A stretch of 64,000 bases of DNA from Streptomyces sp. S465 (GTDB taxonomy: Bacteria > Actinomycetota > Actinomycetes > Streptomycetales > Streptomycetaceae). Below, one piece after another: positions 24,392 to 32,460 of this stretch. The translations under genes were made by a program, and so were the position numbers. The DNA lies in NCBI RefSeq assembly GCF_026898115.1, contig NZ_CP114036.1, positions 3,658,001-3,722,000 of the forward strand, given 5' to 3'. Position 1 is the stretch's first letter. Every line of letters starts with the position of its first letter. Under the pieces are notes generated by a model that was not told where the DNA came from, ran no database searches, and saw nothing but the letters and a program-made list of their open reading frames with translations.

Positions 24392-24988
24392 TCAGTCGCA
24401 GGAGGGGCAGGGCGTGCAGGCGCGGACCGTGACGTCGTCGATGACCGGTCCGTAGGCGGTGTTCTGCGTGCTGGCGAAGGCCAGCGTGGTGGAGGTGCCA
24501 CGGGCCACGAAGACCACCTCCCGGGTCACATAGCCCATGTTCGTCACGGTCTTGCCCGTGACGTCGAAGCTGAAGTCCTGGAAGTTCTGCCCGTCCACCA
24601 GCACCTTCCCGGTCCGCACGGCCGGGCCGCCCCCCGGGTTGCCGGCCAGGGAGTACGTCACCACGTACCGCTTCCCCGGCACCGTCGTGAAGGTCTGCGC
24701 CACGGTGCCGGCGGTGCCGCCGTTGAGGTCCACGGACTGGTCCCCCTCGGCCGCCTGCCAGTAGCCGGCCCCGATGTGGTCCACGTTTCCGGCCGTGACC
24801 TTCCACGGCCCGATGGTCCCCCCGGTCCCCACGTTCGTGAACGTGTTGGCCGCCACCCTGGGCGTTTCGAAGCTGCCGTCGTCGAAACGGCTGAGGCTGA
24901 CGGCGGCGGCCGAGGCGGCGCCGACCCCCGTACCGGCCAGCACGCCCGCGACGGCGACTGATGCGACAAAGATGCGAATAGGCGACAA
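24392..24988 (-). CDS. Secreted choice-of-anchor/DUF642-like protein
   Basis: This 198-residue protein has a signal peptide (IRIFVASVAVAGVLAG, AASA cleavage) and a beta-rich mature part: DDGSFETP, GPWKVTAGNVDHIG, GDQSVDLNG, VAQTFTTVPGKRYVVTYSLAGN, ending YGPVIDDVTV. This is the jelly-roll pattern of choice-of-anchor C / DUF642 proteins, which may bind glycans. It ends with a short Cys cluster (CTPCPSC). A TTG at 24988 with GGAGGGG directly upstream decides the start, as no ATG or GTG is suitable. Substrate unknown. Confidence 0.72.
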   Translation of the reverse strand: MSPIRIFVASVAVAGVLAGTGVGAASAAAVSLSRFDDGSFETPRVAANTFTNVGTGGTIGPWKVTAGNVDHIGAGYWQAAEGDQSVDLNGGTAGTVAQTFTTVPGKRYVVTYSLAGNPGGGPAVRTGKVLVDGQNFQDFSFDVTGKTVTNMGYVTREVVFVARGTSTTLAFASTQNTAYGPVIDDVTVRACTPCPSCD

Positions 24989-25560
24989 GTTCCCCTCCAG
25001 TACGACACAAGCGGCAATCAACCGATGTGACTGCGCAGCCGAATCTTCCGCACCGGGCGGGCACACGCCAGGGCCCGACCCCCGGCGTACCGGGGTGCGG
25101 ATGGGGGCGGGCGCCCGCGATGCGCTGGCGGCTCGCACCGGCCGCCCCTCCCTCCCTGGTGGGGTGCGGAGGTGCGGGGTTCGGGGGTGCTCGGCTCGGT
25201 CGGGTGCGGCTTTCGTCTCGCGCCTTCGGCGCACTTGAGCAGCGGCGGCGGGGGCGGGGGGCGCGGCACCGCCGCCGGGCGCCGGGTCCGTGGATGTGGG
25301 CGCCGGTGACGGCATCCGCGCTCGGGGGCCAGGGCCGTCGCCGGGCCGCCGGGACCGTTCCGGGGGGTGGGGTACCCCTCTGGAAGACGTTTGACAAATT
25401 AGTTGCGTCAGATCAAGCGTTTTTGAGGGGGGTACCCGGAGGGCCCGCACTCCGGATCGGTCCGGGCCCCCACACCGCCGAGCCGCCACGACCCCGGCAC
25501 CCGGCGGCCCGGCGGCCGGCGACGCGACCCGCGCCCCCACCCCCCGACCCATGCTCAAAG
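24989..25560. other. Non-coding stretch, 572 bp
   Basis: No gene can be supported. It is the upstream region of the secreted DUF642-like gene and the downstream side of the HATPase gene. Two GGTACC-containing arms (GGGTACCCC at 25369 region and GGGGTACCC at 25427 region) flank an unusually AT-rich 45-base patch with TTTGACAAATTAG and GCGTTTTTGAG. It may hold the promoter and a regulator site of the secreted-protein gene. Confidence 0.5.
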
Positions 25561-25995
25561 TCACCTCGCCTCGGTGATCCGTGCCCATACGGTCTTGCCG
25601 GGGCCCCGCCGCTCCCGGATGCCCCAGCGATCCGCCAGCGCCTCGACCAGCAGCAGGCCCCGCCCCTCCTCGTCCTCCGACGTGGGCGCCTTCGGCACCG
25701 GGCACTTCTCGTGGGTGTCACTGACCTCGATCTCCAGGACGCCACCCCGCTCGTCGTACGTCAGCCGCACCGCGAAGTCCCGCCCCGGTACGCGGCCGTG
25801 CAGTACGGCGTTGGCCGCCAGCTCGGCGACGACCAGGACCGCCGCGTCATGGCCGCCGCCCCCTGGCGAGAGCCCCCACGCGGTGAGCTGGTGCACGGAC
25901 AGCAGCCGGGCGAGCCGGGCACCGCGCCGGGTGGCGGAGAATCGCTGCGCGAACGTACGTACGGTGACGGGCACTTGGCCCTGTGGTGCGCTCAT
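25561..25995 (-). CDS. RsbW-type ATP-binding protein (HATPase_c), module 2
   Basis: This 144-residue protein has the GHKL N-box AELAANAVLHG and G-box EEGRGLLLVEALADRWG, with a strand-rich middle. It is the counterpart of the HATPase at 21650 and is divergent from the second XRE/DUF5753 regulator, repeating the whiJ-type layout. An acidic KAPTSEDEE loop precedes the G-box. Substrate or partner unknown; probably an anti-sigma-like kinase. Confidence 0.85.
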   Translation of the reverse strand: MSAPQGQVPVTVRTFAQRFSATRRGARLARLLSVHQLTAWGLSPGGGGHDAAVLVVAELAANAVLHGRVPGRDFAVRLTYDERGGVLEIEVSDTHEKCPVPKAPTSEDEEGRGLLLVEALADRWGIRERRGPGKTVWARITEAR

Positions 25996-26109
25996 GGCGG
26001 AAGCGTCCCGGCCACGCGGCGGCCACTGCCAGGCACGACACCCACCCAGTTTCGCTTGTACCAGTTCACGGGGTGGACTGACCCGGTCACCGCCCGTGAC
26101 GATAAGGAG

Positions 26110-26937
26110 ATGACAAAGGACAGCGAACCGGAAACGTCGGAGAGCCTCAAGACCTTTGGCGCGGTACTGAAAGCACTACGGGACGAGGCGGGGCTGACCC
26201 AGGAGCAGTTCGCGCCACGCGTCCGGTACTCGGCGACGTACGTCGCGAAGATGGAACAGGGCAGGCGCTTCCCACCGAAGGAGTTGATCCCGCGCACGGA
26301 GGAGGTCCTGGGCGCCCCGGCCGCGAGGGTTCTGGGCGCGGCGTACCGCACGTTGACGCGGAAGGTGGGGCTCGCCTCGTGGTTCTTACGGTGGGCGGGG
26401 ATCGAGGAGGAGGCGGTGACGCTCCTGACGTATGAGTGCGCGGTCATCCCGGGCCTGCTCCAGCCCGAGCCCTACATCCGCGCGGTTTTCGAGCGCCGCA
26501 TCCCGCACATCTCGCCCAAGCAGTTGGAACAGCAGGTGGTCGCGCGCCTGGCGAGGCAACGGCTGCTCAAGGAGCGGCCGAACGCCTCGTTCTGCTTCAT
26601 CGTCGAACAGGCCCTGCTGGGGCGCGACTTGGGCGGCATTGAGGTCACCAGGGCACTTCTCGACAACCTTCTTGAGCAGCAGCGTCTATGGAACGTGGAG
26701 ATCCAGATCATGCCCACGCGGCAGGAGGATCACTTCGGCTCCGACGGGCCGATGTCCCTCGCCGAGACCGAGGACAACCGCTGGGTCGGTTACATCGAGG
26801 CGCATGACACGAGCGTCCTGGTCACCGACCCAAAAGCCGTCAGTGCGATGGTGCAGCGCTATGGCAAACTGCGCTCACAGGCTCTGAGCCCTCAGGACAG
26901 TACGAGCCTGCTGGAGCAGATGCGAGGAGCGCTATGA
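26110..26937 (+). CDS. XRE-family regulator with DUF5753 domain (WhiJ-like, module 2)
   Basis: This 275-residue protein has an N-terminal HTH (FGAVLKALRDEAGLTQEQFA, YVAKMEQGRRFPP) and a DUF5753 domain (ECAVIPGLLQPEPYIR, VEIQIMPTRQEDHFG, SVLVTDPKAV). AAGGAG directly abuts the ATG at 26110, an unusually short spacing. A TTA codon at 26386-26388 suggests bldA-dependent translation. Its stop overlaps the DUF397 start (ATGA). The upstream in-frame extension to 25027 is antisense to the HATPase and is not believed. Confidence 0.9.
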   Translation: MTKDSEPETSESLKTFGAVLKALRDEAGLTQEQFAPRVRYSATYVAKMEQGRRFPPKELIPRTEEVLGAPAARVLGAAYRTLTRKVGLASWFLRWAGIEEEAVTLLTYECAVIPGLLQPEPYIRAVFERRIPHISPKQLEQQVVARLARQRLLKERPNASFCFIVEQALLGRDLGGIEVTRALLDNLLEQQRLWNVEIQIMPTRQEDHFGSDGPMSLAETEDNRWVGYIEAHDTSVLVTDPKAVSAMVQRYGKLRSQALSPQDSTSLLEQMRGAL

Positions 26938-27254
26938 GCAGCGGCATCACTGACCTGAAGTGGTTCAAGAGCAGCTACAGCGGAAGCGGGGGCGGCAACT
27001 GCGTCGAGGTGGCATTCACCCAGCTCGACTGGTCCAAGAGCAGTTACAGCGGCGGCGGGGGCGGCAACTGCGTCGAGGTCGCGTTCACCGAGCCCGGCTG
27101 GTCCAAGAGCAGCTACAGCGGAAGTTCCGGCGACAACTGCGTCGAGGTCGCCATACGCACCGCCGCCGTCCACATCCGCGACTCCAAGGACACCGACAGG
27201 ACCCCGCTGACCGTCACCCCCGCCGCCTGGGCCGCCTTCCTCGCGCACCTCTGA
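26934..27254 (+). CDS. DUF397 protein with triplicated N-terminal motif (module 2)
   Basis: This 106-residue protein has three consecutive copies of the 23-residue DUF397 N-terminal unit W-x-KSSYSG-xxx-NCVEVA at residues 10-32, 33-55 and 56-74, followed by one C-terminal half (HIRDSKD, LTVTPAAWAAFLAHL). Usual DUF397 proteins have one unit and are 60-75 residues long. It overlaps the WhiJ-like regulator by four bases and should be its partner. The repeat has clearly grown by tandem duplication at DNA level. Confidence 0.9.
   Translation: MSSGITDLKWFKSSYSGSGGGNCVEVAFTQLDWSKSSYSGGGGGNCVEVAFTEPGWSKSSYSGSSGDNCVEVAIRTAAVHIRDSKDTDRTPLTVTPAAWAAFLAHL
26961..27155 (+). repeat. 69-bp in-frame tandem repeat in the DUF397 gene
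   Basis: Copies begin with TGG at 26961, 27030 and 27099; the third is followed by divergent sequence after about 57 bases. They encode the repeated WxKSSYSG...CVEVAF unit and are highly similar at the nucleotide level. Confidence 0.9.
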
Positions 27255-27293
27255 TCGCCGCGCGCCGCCGCCGCTAAGCTGTTCGGATCGGAG

Positions 27294-27989
27294 GTGGCGG
27301 TGGCGGTGGCGGCGGCGCACATTCAGGAACGCATCAAGCGGCTGATCATCGACCAGCGGCTCCCCTCGGGCGCTCCGCTGCCCACCGAGACCGAGCTGAT
27401 GGAGCTGCTCGGCGTCAGCCGTAACTCCGTACGCGAGGCGCTCAAGGCGTTGCAGGCGATGGGGATCGTGGAGATCCGGCACGGCTTCGGGACGTACGTC
27501 GGCCCCATGTCGATGGCGCCGATGATCGAGGGGCTGACCTTCCGTACCGTCGCCGGGCACTACCGGGGCGAGGACAGCCTGCTCCAGCTGCTCGAGTTGC
27601 GCGAGGCCGTCGAGACGGGGCTGATCGCGCGGCTGGCCGGGCGGATACCGGAGGCGGATCTCGCCGAGCTGGAGGCGGTGGTCCGGCGGATGGAGGCGGA
27701 GGCGGCGAAGGGGTCCGTGCGGGCCGAGACCGACCGGGCGTTTCACGCCGCGCTCTACGGGAGCCTGGACAACACGCTGCTGAGCGAGGTGCTGGAGGCG
27801 TTCTGGGACGCCTTCCACCGGGTGCGTACCGACCTGGTGGACGTCCCCACCGATCCGAGGGTCACCTGCGAGCAGCACCGGGAGATCCTGGAGGCGGTGC
27901 GTTCGGGGGACGCGCTGCGGGCCGAGGAGGCCGTCCGGGACCACTTCGGGAACATCCGCGAACGACTGCGTTCGGCGCATCGCGAATAG
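27294..27989 (+). CDS. FadR/GntR-family transcriptional regulator (FCD domain)
   Basis: This 231-residue protein has an N-terminal winged HTH (IKRLIIDQRLPSGAPLPTETEL, GVSRNSVREALKALQAMGIV, RHGFGTYV) and an all-helical FCD ligand domain (LLELREAVETGLIARLA, FHAALYGSLDN, EQHREILEAV with the metal/ligand His). Regulators of this type usually respond to sugar acids or other small organic acids. The start lies in a GTGGCG repeat; GTG codons at 27294, 27300 and 27306 are all possible. It stands upstream of glxA but its target is not evident. Confidence 0.88.
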   Translation: MAVAVAAAHIQERIKRLIIDQRLPSGAPLPTETELMELLGVSRNSVREALKALQAMGIVEIRHGFGTYVGPMSMAPMIEGLTFRTVAGHYRGEDSLLQLLELREAVETGLIARLAGRIPEADLAELEAVVRRMEAEAAKGSVRAETDRAFHAALYGSLDNTLLSEVLEAFWDAFHRVRTDLVDVPTDPRVTCEQHREILEAVRSGDALRAEEAVRDHFGNIRERLRSAHRE

Positions 27990-28108
27990 CCCGAGCCCAC
28001 GCCTCGTCCCGGTCTTCTTCGGCGGGTCGCTCGCCTCTTTCTCCCGGGTTCGGCCACAGTCGTCCATGGATGACCGATTCCGCAGCCGGCCCTTGGGGAC
28101 GATAAGAA

Positions 28109-30049
28109 GTGAAGTACCGACCGAGTCGCCGCACCCGCCGCTTCGGGTTCGGTGCGGCGGCTGTCATCGTGCTGGCCGGGATGAACGGCCCGGCCGTCTA
28201 CCGTTTCAGTTCGCACAAGTACCGCGCGTACAAAATCAACCAGCCGGAGTACAAGGCGAAGAACGGCCACTGGGATGTGGTCAACGTTCCCGAGGAATAC
28301 CGGATCAATACGATCCATGCCGCCCTGCTGCACACCGGAAAGGTGCTGCTGCTGGCGGGATCCGGGAACAACGCCAAGAACTTCGCGGCCAAATCCTTCC
28401 GCAGCGTCCTGTGGGACCCGGTGCGGAACACCTATACGAACATCCCCACCCCGCAGGACCTCTTCTGCTCCGGACACTCCCAGCTCCCGGACGGAAAGCT
28501 GCTGGTGGCGGGGGGTACGCAGCGTTATGAGAAGCTCAAGGGGGATGTCGAGAAGGCGGGCGGACTGATGTTCGTCCACAACGAGGACCCCGACAAGCCG
28601 AAGACGCTCCCCGCGGGGACCCGCTTCACGGGGAAGAAGAACGGCAAGACCTTCGAGTCCAAGGACCCGATCCTGGTTCCTCGCGCCAAGAAGACCACGC
28701 ACCGCAAGGGGAAGGTCACCGTCACCGCGAGCACGGCGCGGGTCTATGTGGAGGCGCTGCGCAAGGGAAAGAAGTACCAGACCGGGACCGAGGACAATTA
28801 CCGGATCGCCGGGCTGAAGGGCAAGGACCGGCAGAACTTCTACGGCATCGCGCAGAAGCTGTCGTTCGACAAGAAGGACTTCCAGGGCATCAAGCAGGCG
28901 TATGAATTCGACCCGGTGGCCGAGCGCTACATCCCGATCGATCCGATGCATGAGGCCCGCTGGTACCCGACCCTGACCGCCCTCCAGGACGGCAAGGTGC
29001 TCGCGGTCTCCGGGCTGGACGAGATCGGCCAGGTGGTGCCGGGGAAGAACGAAATCTACGACCCCAGGACCGGCAAGTGGAAGTACCTGCCCAAGCAGCG
29101 CTTCTTCCCGACGTATCCCGCGCTGTTCCTGACCGACAAGGGCCGGATCTTCTACACCGGTTCGAACGCCGGATACGGCCCGGCCGACAAGGGCCGCACC
29201 CCGGGCGTCTGGGACCTGAAGAGCAACACGTTCCGCGAGGTCCCGGGCATGAGCGACGCGGACGCCCTGGAGACGTCGATGTCCGTGCTGCTGCCGCCCG
29301 CACAGGACCAGCGGTACATGGTGCTGGGCGGGGGCGGGGTCGGCGAAAGCCCCAAGTCCACGGCGAGGACCCGGATCGTCGATCTGCACGACGACGAGCC
29401 ACGGTTCCGAAACGGTCCGGATCTGTATGCGAAGGTGCGCTATCCGAGCAGTGTGATCCTGCCCGATGACACCGTTCTGACCACGAACGGTTCGGGCGAC
29501 TACCGGGGCCGCAGCGACACCAACGTGCTCAAGGCCGAGCTCTACGACCCGAAGACCAACACCGCGCGCAGGGTGGCCGACCCGCTGGTGGGCCGCAACT
29601 ACCACTCCGGAGCGCTGCTGCTGCCGGACGGCCGGGTCATGACCTTCGGCTCGGACTCGCTCTTCGGGGACAAGGCCAACACCACCCCGGGCACGTTCCA
29701 GCAGCAGATCGACCTCTACTCCCCGCCGTACCTCTTCCACGGCTCCCGGCCGGAGCTCGCCGACACTGGGCCCAGGGCCGTCAAGCTCGGCGCGAAGGCG
29801 ACGTACCGGACCGCGGACGCGTCACAGATCGTCAAGATGCGGCTGATCCGGCCCGGCTCCTTCACCCATGTGACCAATGTCGAGCAGCGGTCGATCGCGC
29901 TCGACTTCAGGCGGACGAAGGACGGGGTGACGGTGAGACTGCCGGAGGAGTCGTCGCTGGTGCCGCCGGGGTGGTACATGCTGAGCGCGGTGGACGACCG
30001 GGGCACACCGTCGAAGGCGGTGTGGGTGAAGGTGCGCGCGAAGAAGTGA
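28109..30049 (+). CDS. glxA: GlxA-type copper radical oxidase (galactose oxidase-like)
   Basis: This 646-residue protein has an N-terminal signal/anchor (FGFGAAAVIVLAGMNG) and a seven-bladed kelch-type propeller with a C-terminal DUF1929 domain. The copper radical site residues are visible: Cys120 in DLFCSGHSQLPDGK (thioether partner), Trp-Tyr in EARWYPTLTA, Tyr-His in GRNYHSGALLLPDGR, and a late His in SFTHVTN. GlxA matures extracellular glycan at hyphal tips together with CslA. Here no cslA lies next to it; a GH6 glycanase is convergent. The GTG at 28109 has a weak GGGGACG site. Confidence 0.92.
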   Translation: MKYRPSRRTRRFGFGAAAVIVLAGMNGPAVYRFSSHKYRAYKINQPEYKAKNGHWDVVNVPEEYRINTIHAALLHTGKVLLLAGSGNNAKNFAAKSFRSVLWDPVRNTYTNIPTPQDLFCSGHSQLPDGKLLVAGGTQRYEKLKGDVEKAGGLMFVHNEDPDKPKTLPAGTRFTGKKNGKTFESKDPILVPRAKKTTHRKGKVTVTASTARVYVEALRKGKKYQTGTEDNYRIAGLKGKDRQNFYGIAQKLSFDKKDFQGIKQAYEFDPVAERYIPIDPMHEARWYPTLTALQDGKVLAVSGLDEIGQVVPGKNEIYDPRTGKWKYLPKQRFFPTYPALFLTDKGRIFYTGSNAGYGPADKGRTPGVWDLKSNTFREVPGMSDADALETSMSVLLPPAQDQRYMVLGGGGVGESPKSTARTRIVDLHDDEPRFRNGPDLYAKVRYPSSVILPDDTVLTTNGSGDYRGRSDTNVLKAELYDPKTNTARRVADPLVGRNYHSGALLLPDGRVMTFGSDSLFGDKANTTPGTFQQQIDLYSPPYLFHGSRPELADTGPRAVKLGAKATYRTADASQIVKMRLIRPGSFTHVTNVEQRSIALDFRRTKDGVTVRLPEESSLVPPGWYMLSAVDDRGTPSKAVWVKVRAKK

Positions 30050-30087
30050 GCGCGCCCGACGTCGGCTGGACGCCGGCCAGACGTCGG

Positions 30088-31116
30088 CTAGTGGGCGTTG
30101 CGGGCGAGATCGAGCGCGTAGCGGGGCCACCACCGACCCGCGGTGGGACCGCCCTTGCAGGTGCCGTCCGACTCGCCCGGACGCTTGATCCACAGATAGG
30201 CGTCGACGCGCTTGTCCCCGGTGTCGGTGGTCGGCCTCTCGCCCAGCGCCCGGCCCTTCGGATTGCACCACGCCTGTGGGTCGTTCTTGCCGGGGGCCGG
30301 GCCATTGCCGTTACGGCTGGTGTCGATCACGAAGGGCTTGCCGCCGATCAGCGCGGACAGCCTCTTGCCGTACGCCCTGTTCGCCTGGGTCGTCTGGTAG
30401 TTGGAGGTGTTCAGCGCGAAGCCGTCGGCCTTACGGATACCGGCCCGCTTCAGCGGCTCGACCATCCGGCGCGGGTCCTTGATCCAGTGGGGGTTCCCGG
30501 CGTCCAGATAGACCGTGGTGTGCGGCAGCCCCTTGAGCTTGTCCACAGCGCTGGTCAGTAAGTCGTACCGCTCCTGGTGGAACCGCTTGGGCGTACAGCC
30601 GTCCACCACATGGGGCAGCGCGTCGGGCTCCAGGACCACGGTCGCCCGCCGGTCGCCGATCCCCCGGACCGCCTTGTCCAGCCATGCGCGATAGGCGCTG
30701 CCGTCGGCCGCGCCGCCCTTGGAGTACTGTCCGCAGTCGCGGTGCGGGATGTTGTAGAAGACCAGCAGCGCCTCCCGGTTCACCTGGTCCGCGGCCTCGG
30801 TGAAGCCCCGCGCCCGCCGCTCCGGGTCGGCCGCCCCGAGCCACTCCGCCACGGGCTGCTCCGCGATCTTCTGTACCAGCCTGGCCGCGCCCTTCGCCCC
30901 CTTCTTCCGATACGCCGCCACCTGCCGCGCCGCGCTGCCGCTCGGGTTCACCCAGTAGGGGATCGTCGCCTTGGGCCGCTGCTTCGCCTGCCCGGCGAGG
31001 GAGACGTGGCCGCCCTCGCGTTTCGAGGACCCGAAGCATCCGGAGACCGCCGCGAGCGACAGCACCACCCCGACGGCGGCGAGCGCGCGGGGGTGGGGAT
31101 GGCGGCGGGGGCACAC
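30088..31116 (-). CDS. GH6 family glycanase, lipoprotein
   Basis: This 342-residue protein has a lipoprotein signal ending in VSGC. GH6 motifs are in order: FYNIPHRDCGQYSKGG, VVLEPDALP with a catalytic Asp, VYLDAGNPHW, FALNTSNYQ, FVIDTSRNGNGP and WCNPKGRALG, AYLWIKRPGESDG. This is a beta-1,4-endoglucanase/cellobiohydrolase-type enzyme, anchored on the membrane. In several Streptomyces a GH6 enzyme accompanies glxA/cslA and trims the cellulose-like glycan (CslZ); a similar role is likely here although it is convergent with glxA. GTG start at 31116. Confidence 0.9.
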   Translation of the reverse strand: MCPRRHPHPRALAAVGVVLSLAAVSGCFGSSKREGGHVSLAGQAKQRPKATIPYWVNPSGSAARQVAAYRKKGAKGAARLVQKIAEQPVAEWLGAADPERRARGFTEAADQVNREALLVFYNIPHRDCGQYSKGGAADGSAYRAWLDKAVRGIGDRRATVVLEPDALPHVVDGCTPKRFHQERYDLLTSAVDKLKGLPHTTVYLDAGNPHWIKDPRRMVEPLKRAGIRKADGFALNTSNYQTTQANRAYGKRLSALIGGKPFVIDTSRNGNGPAPGKNDPQAWCNPKGRALGERPTTDTGDKRVDAYLWIKRPGESDGTCKGGPTAGRWWPRYALDLARNAH

Positions 31117-31125
31117 GGTGTCGTC

Positions 31126-31830
31126 CTAGTGCGCGTTACGGCTGCCGGCCGACACGCGGCGAGGGGAGCCCGTGGTGCCGGTCAGATAGGCCGAGACGAC
31201 GACGTTCGCCGAGTACGTCTTGGTCGAGCGGTTGAACTTCCCGCCGCAGGTGATCAGCCGCAGCTCCGCACGGTCATGGGAGCGCGACCCGTACACCCGT
31301 CGCGCGTCGAACCGCTTCGCCGGCACGACCTCGACGTCCTCGACCGTGAACTCCGCCGTCGTACCGTCCGACCGCGCGACCCGCACCCGCTCCCCCCGCT
31401 TGAGGTCGCCCAGCCCGTGGAACACCGCCGGCTCGGACTTGGTGTCCACGTGGCCGACCAGCAGCGCCGTGCCCGGGGAGCCGGGCTCGGGTCCTGCGCG
31501 GTACCAGCCGACCGCGCCGGGGCGGCTGTACGGCGGGGGCTTCACCGCCCCGTCGCGGTCGAGGCCGCTGGCGACGACCGGGGCGCGGACCCCCGCCGCC
31601 TCGATCACCACCCGCTTGGGCCGGGCGGCCGCCAGCGGCGTATGCGCCGGGGGCAGCGGATGGGAGGGCGGCCGTCCGACCGCGGCCACGTCCCCCGTCG
31701 TCGGCGCCGGAACGCCTGCGCCCTCCGTGGTGTCCCGGCCCCACATCCACAGGCCGAGCAGCAGCACCGCCCAGGCCGTCCCCATGGCCAGCCGGCCGAG
31801 GCCGGCGAAGCGCCTTCCGTGCCCGTCCAT
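31126..31830 (-). CDS. Class F sortase
   Basis: This 234-residue protein has one N-terminal membrane helix (LAMGTAWAVLLLGLWMWG), then a sortase fold with the catalytic Cys in LITCGGKFN and the His in LLVGHVDT, and Arg late in the chain. Class F (SrtF-like) enzymes in actinobacteria are monofunctional and of unclear substrate. It is followed and preceded by secreted-protein genes in the same direction, and forms an operon-like pair with the gene at 31836, five bases away. Its target sorting signal is not obvious nearby; the LAATG protein at 33705 more probably belongs to class E. Confidence 0.88.
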   Translation of the reverse strand: MDGHGRRFAGLGRLAMGTAWAVLLLGLWMWGRDTTEGAGVPAPTTGDVAAVGRPPSHPLPPAHTPLAAARPKRVVIEAAGVRAPVVASGLDRDGAVKPPPYSRPGAVGWYRAGPEPGSPGTALLVGHVDTKSEPAVFHGLGDLKRGERVRVARSDGTTAEFTVEDVEVVPAKRFDARRVYGSRSHDRAELRLITCGGKFNRSTKTYSANVVVSAYLTGTTGSPRRVSAGSRNAH

Positions 31831-31835
31831 GCCGG

Positions 31836-32363
31836 TCAGCCCGCGGTCCCGGAGGAGGGACGGCGTCGGCGGTGCACCGCCAGCCCGCCGACGGCCACGG
31901 CCGTACCGCCCGAGAGCGCCAGGCCGTACGCCTCCGCACCACCGATGTCGTCACGCGCCCGCTCCTGGGCACCGGGCGCGGTGCCGCCCCCGCCCGCGCG
32001 GACGGGCGCGACGGGCGAGGGCGGGCGTTCCACGGCGAGGGCCCGGCCGCAGTCCACGGTGACCCGGTGCGCCCCCCTGGCCGCCGTCGAGCGGATCGTC
32101 GCCTCGCTGAAGAGCGCGTCCCCCTCGGGGGTCAGCTCCGCGTCATCCACGAACACCGGTGACGAGGCCGTGGCCACCCGGTCCGGACAGCCGAAGGCCC
32201 AGACCTCGACCTCGGCGCCGGGGGCGAGGGCGCGCGGGCTGACCCGGATCGTGGTGGTGGCGGAGTGCCGGGCGTCGGCGAGGGCCGGAGCGGCGGCGGC
32301 CGTCACCGCCACGACGGCGGCGCACACTGCTGCGGTGCGGAGAGTGAGGGCGACGATGCGCAT
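31836..32363 (-). CDS. Secreted/membrane-anchored hypothetical protein (sortase neighbour)
   Basis: This 175-residue protein has a signal peptide (TLRTAAVCAAVVAVTAAAAPALA), a beta-rich middle with two Cys (FGCPD, VDCGR) likely bonded, and a C-terminal hydrophobic stretch (AYGLALSGGTAVAVGGLAV) followed by HRRRRP, a topology like that of a cell-wall or membrane-anchored protein without an LPXTG box. It lies immediately before the class F sortase and is probably its partner or co-regulated. Function unknown. Confidence 0.7.
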   Translation of the reverse strand: MRIVALTLRTAAVCAAVVAVTAAAAPALADARHSATTTIRVSPRALAPGAEVEVWAFGCPDRVATASSPVFVDDAELTPEGDALFSEATIRSTAARGAHRVTVDCGRALAVERPPSPVAPVRAGGGGTAPGAQERARDDIGGAEAYGLALSGGTAVAVGGLAVHRRRRPSSGTAG

Positions 32364-32401
32364 GGTGAGAACCTCCTGATACCACGAGGCTCACGCGCCC
32401 G

Positions 32402-32432
32402 GCAGGGGCCCGCATCCGCTGCGGGCCCCTGC
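32402..32432 (-). terminator. Terminator of the HAD gene
   Basis: GCAGGGGCCCGCA, a TCCGC loop and TGCGGGCCCCTGC form a 13-bp stem just past the end of the minus-strand HAD gene. Confidence 0.75.
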
Positions 32433-32460
32433 TACGCCATACGGGGAGAACCCGTCCAGG

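Noticed and set aside
25027..26109. 360-residue N-terminal extension of the second WhiJ-like regulator
   Set aside because: It is antisense to the HATPase gene and has no recognisable domain; the HTH starts right after ATG 26110.
27294..27989. DasR itself
   Set aside because: The C-terminal domain is FCD (all-helical), whereas DasR has a UTRA/HutC-type domain.
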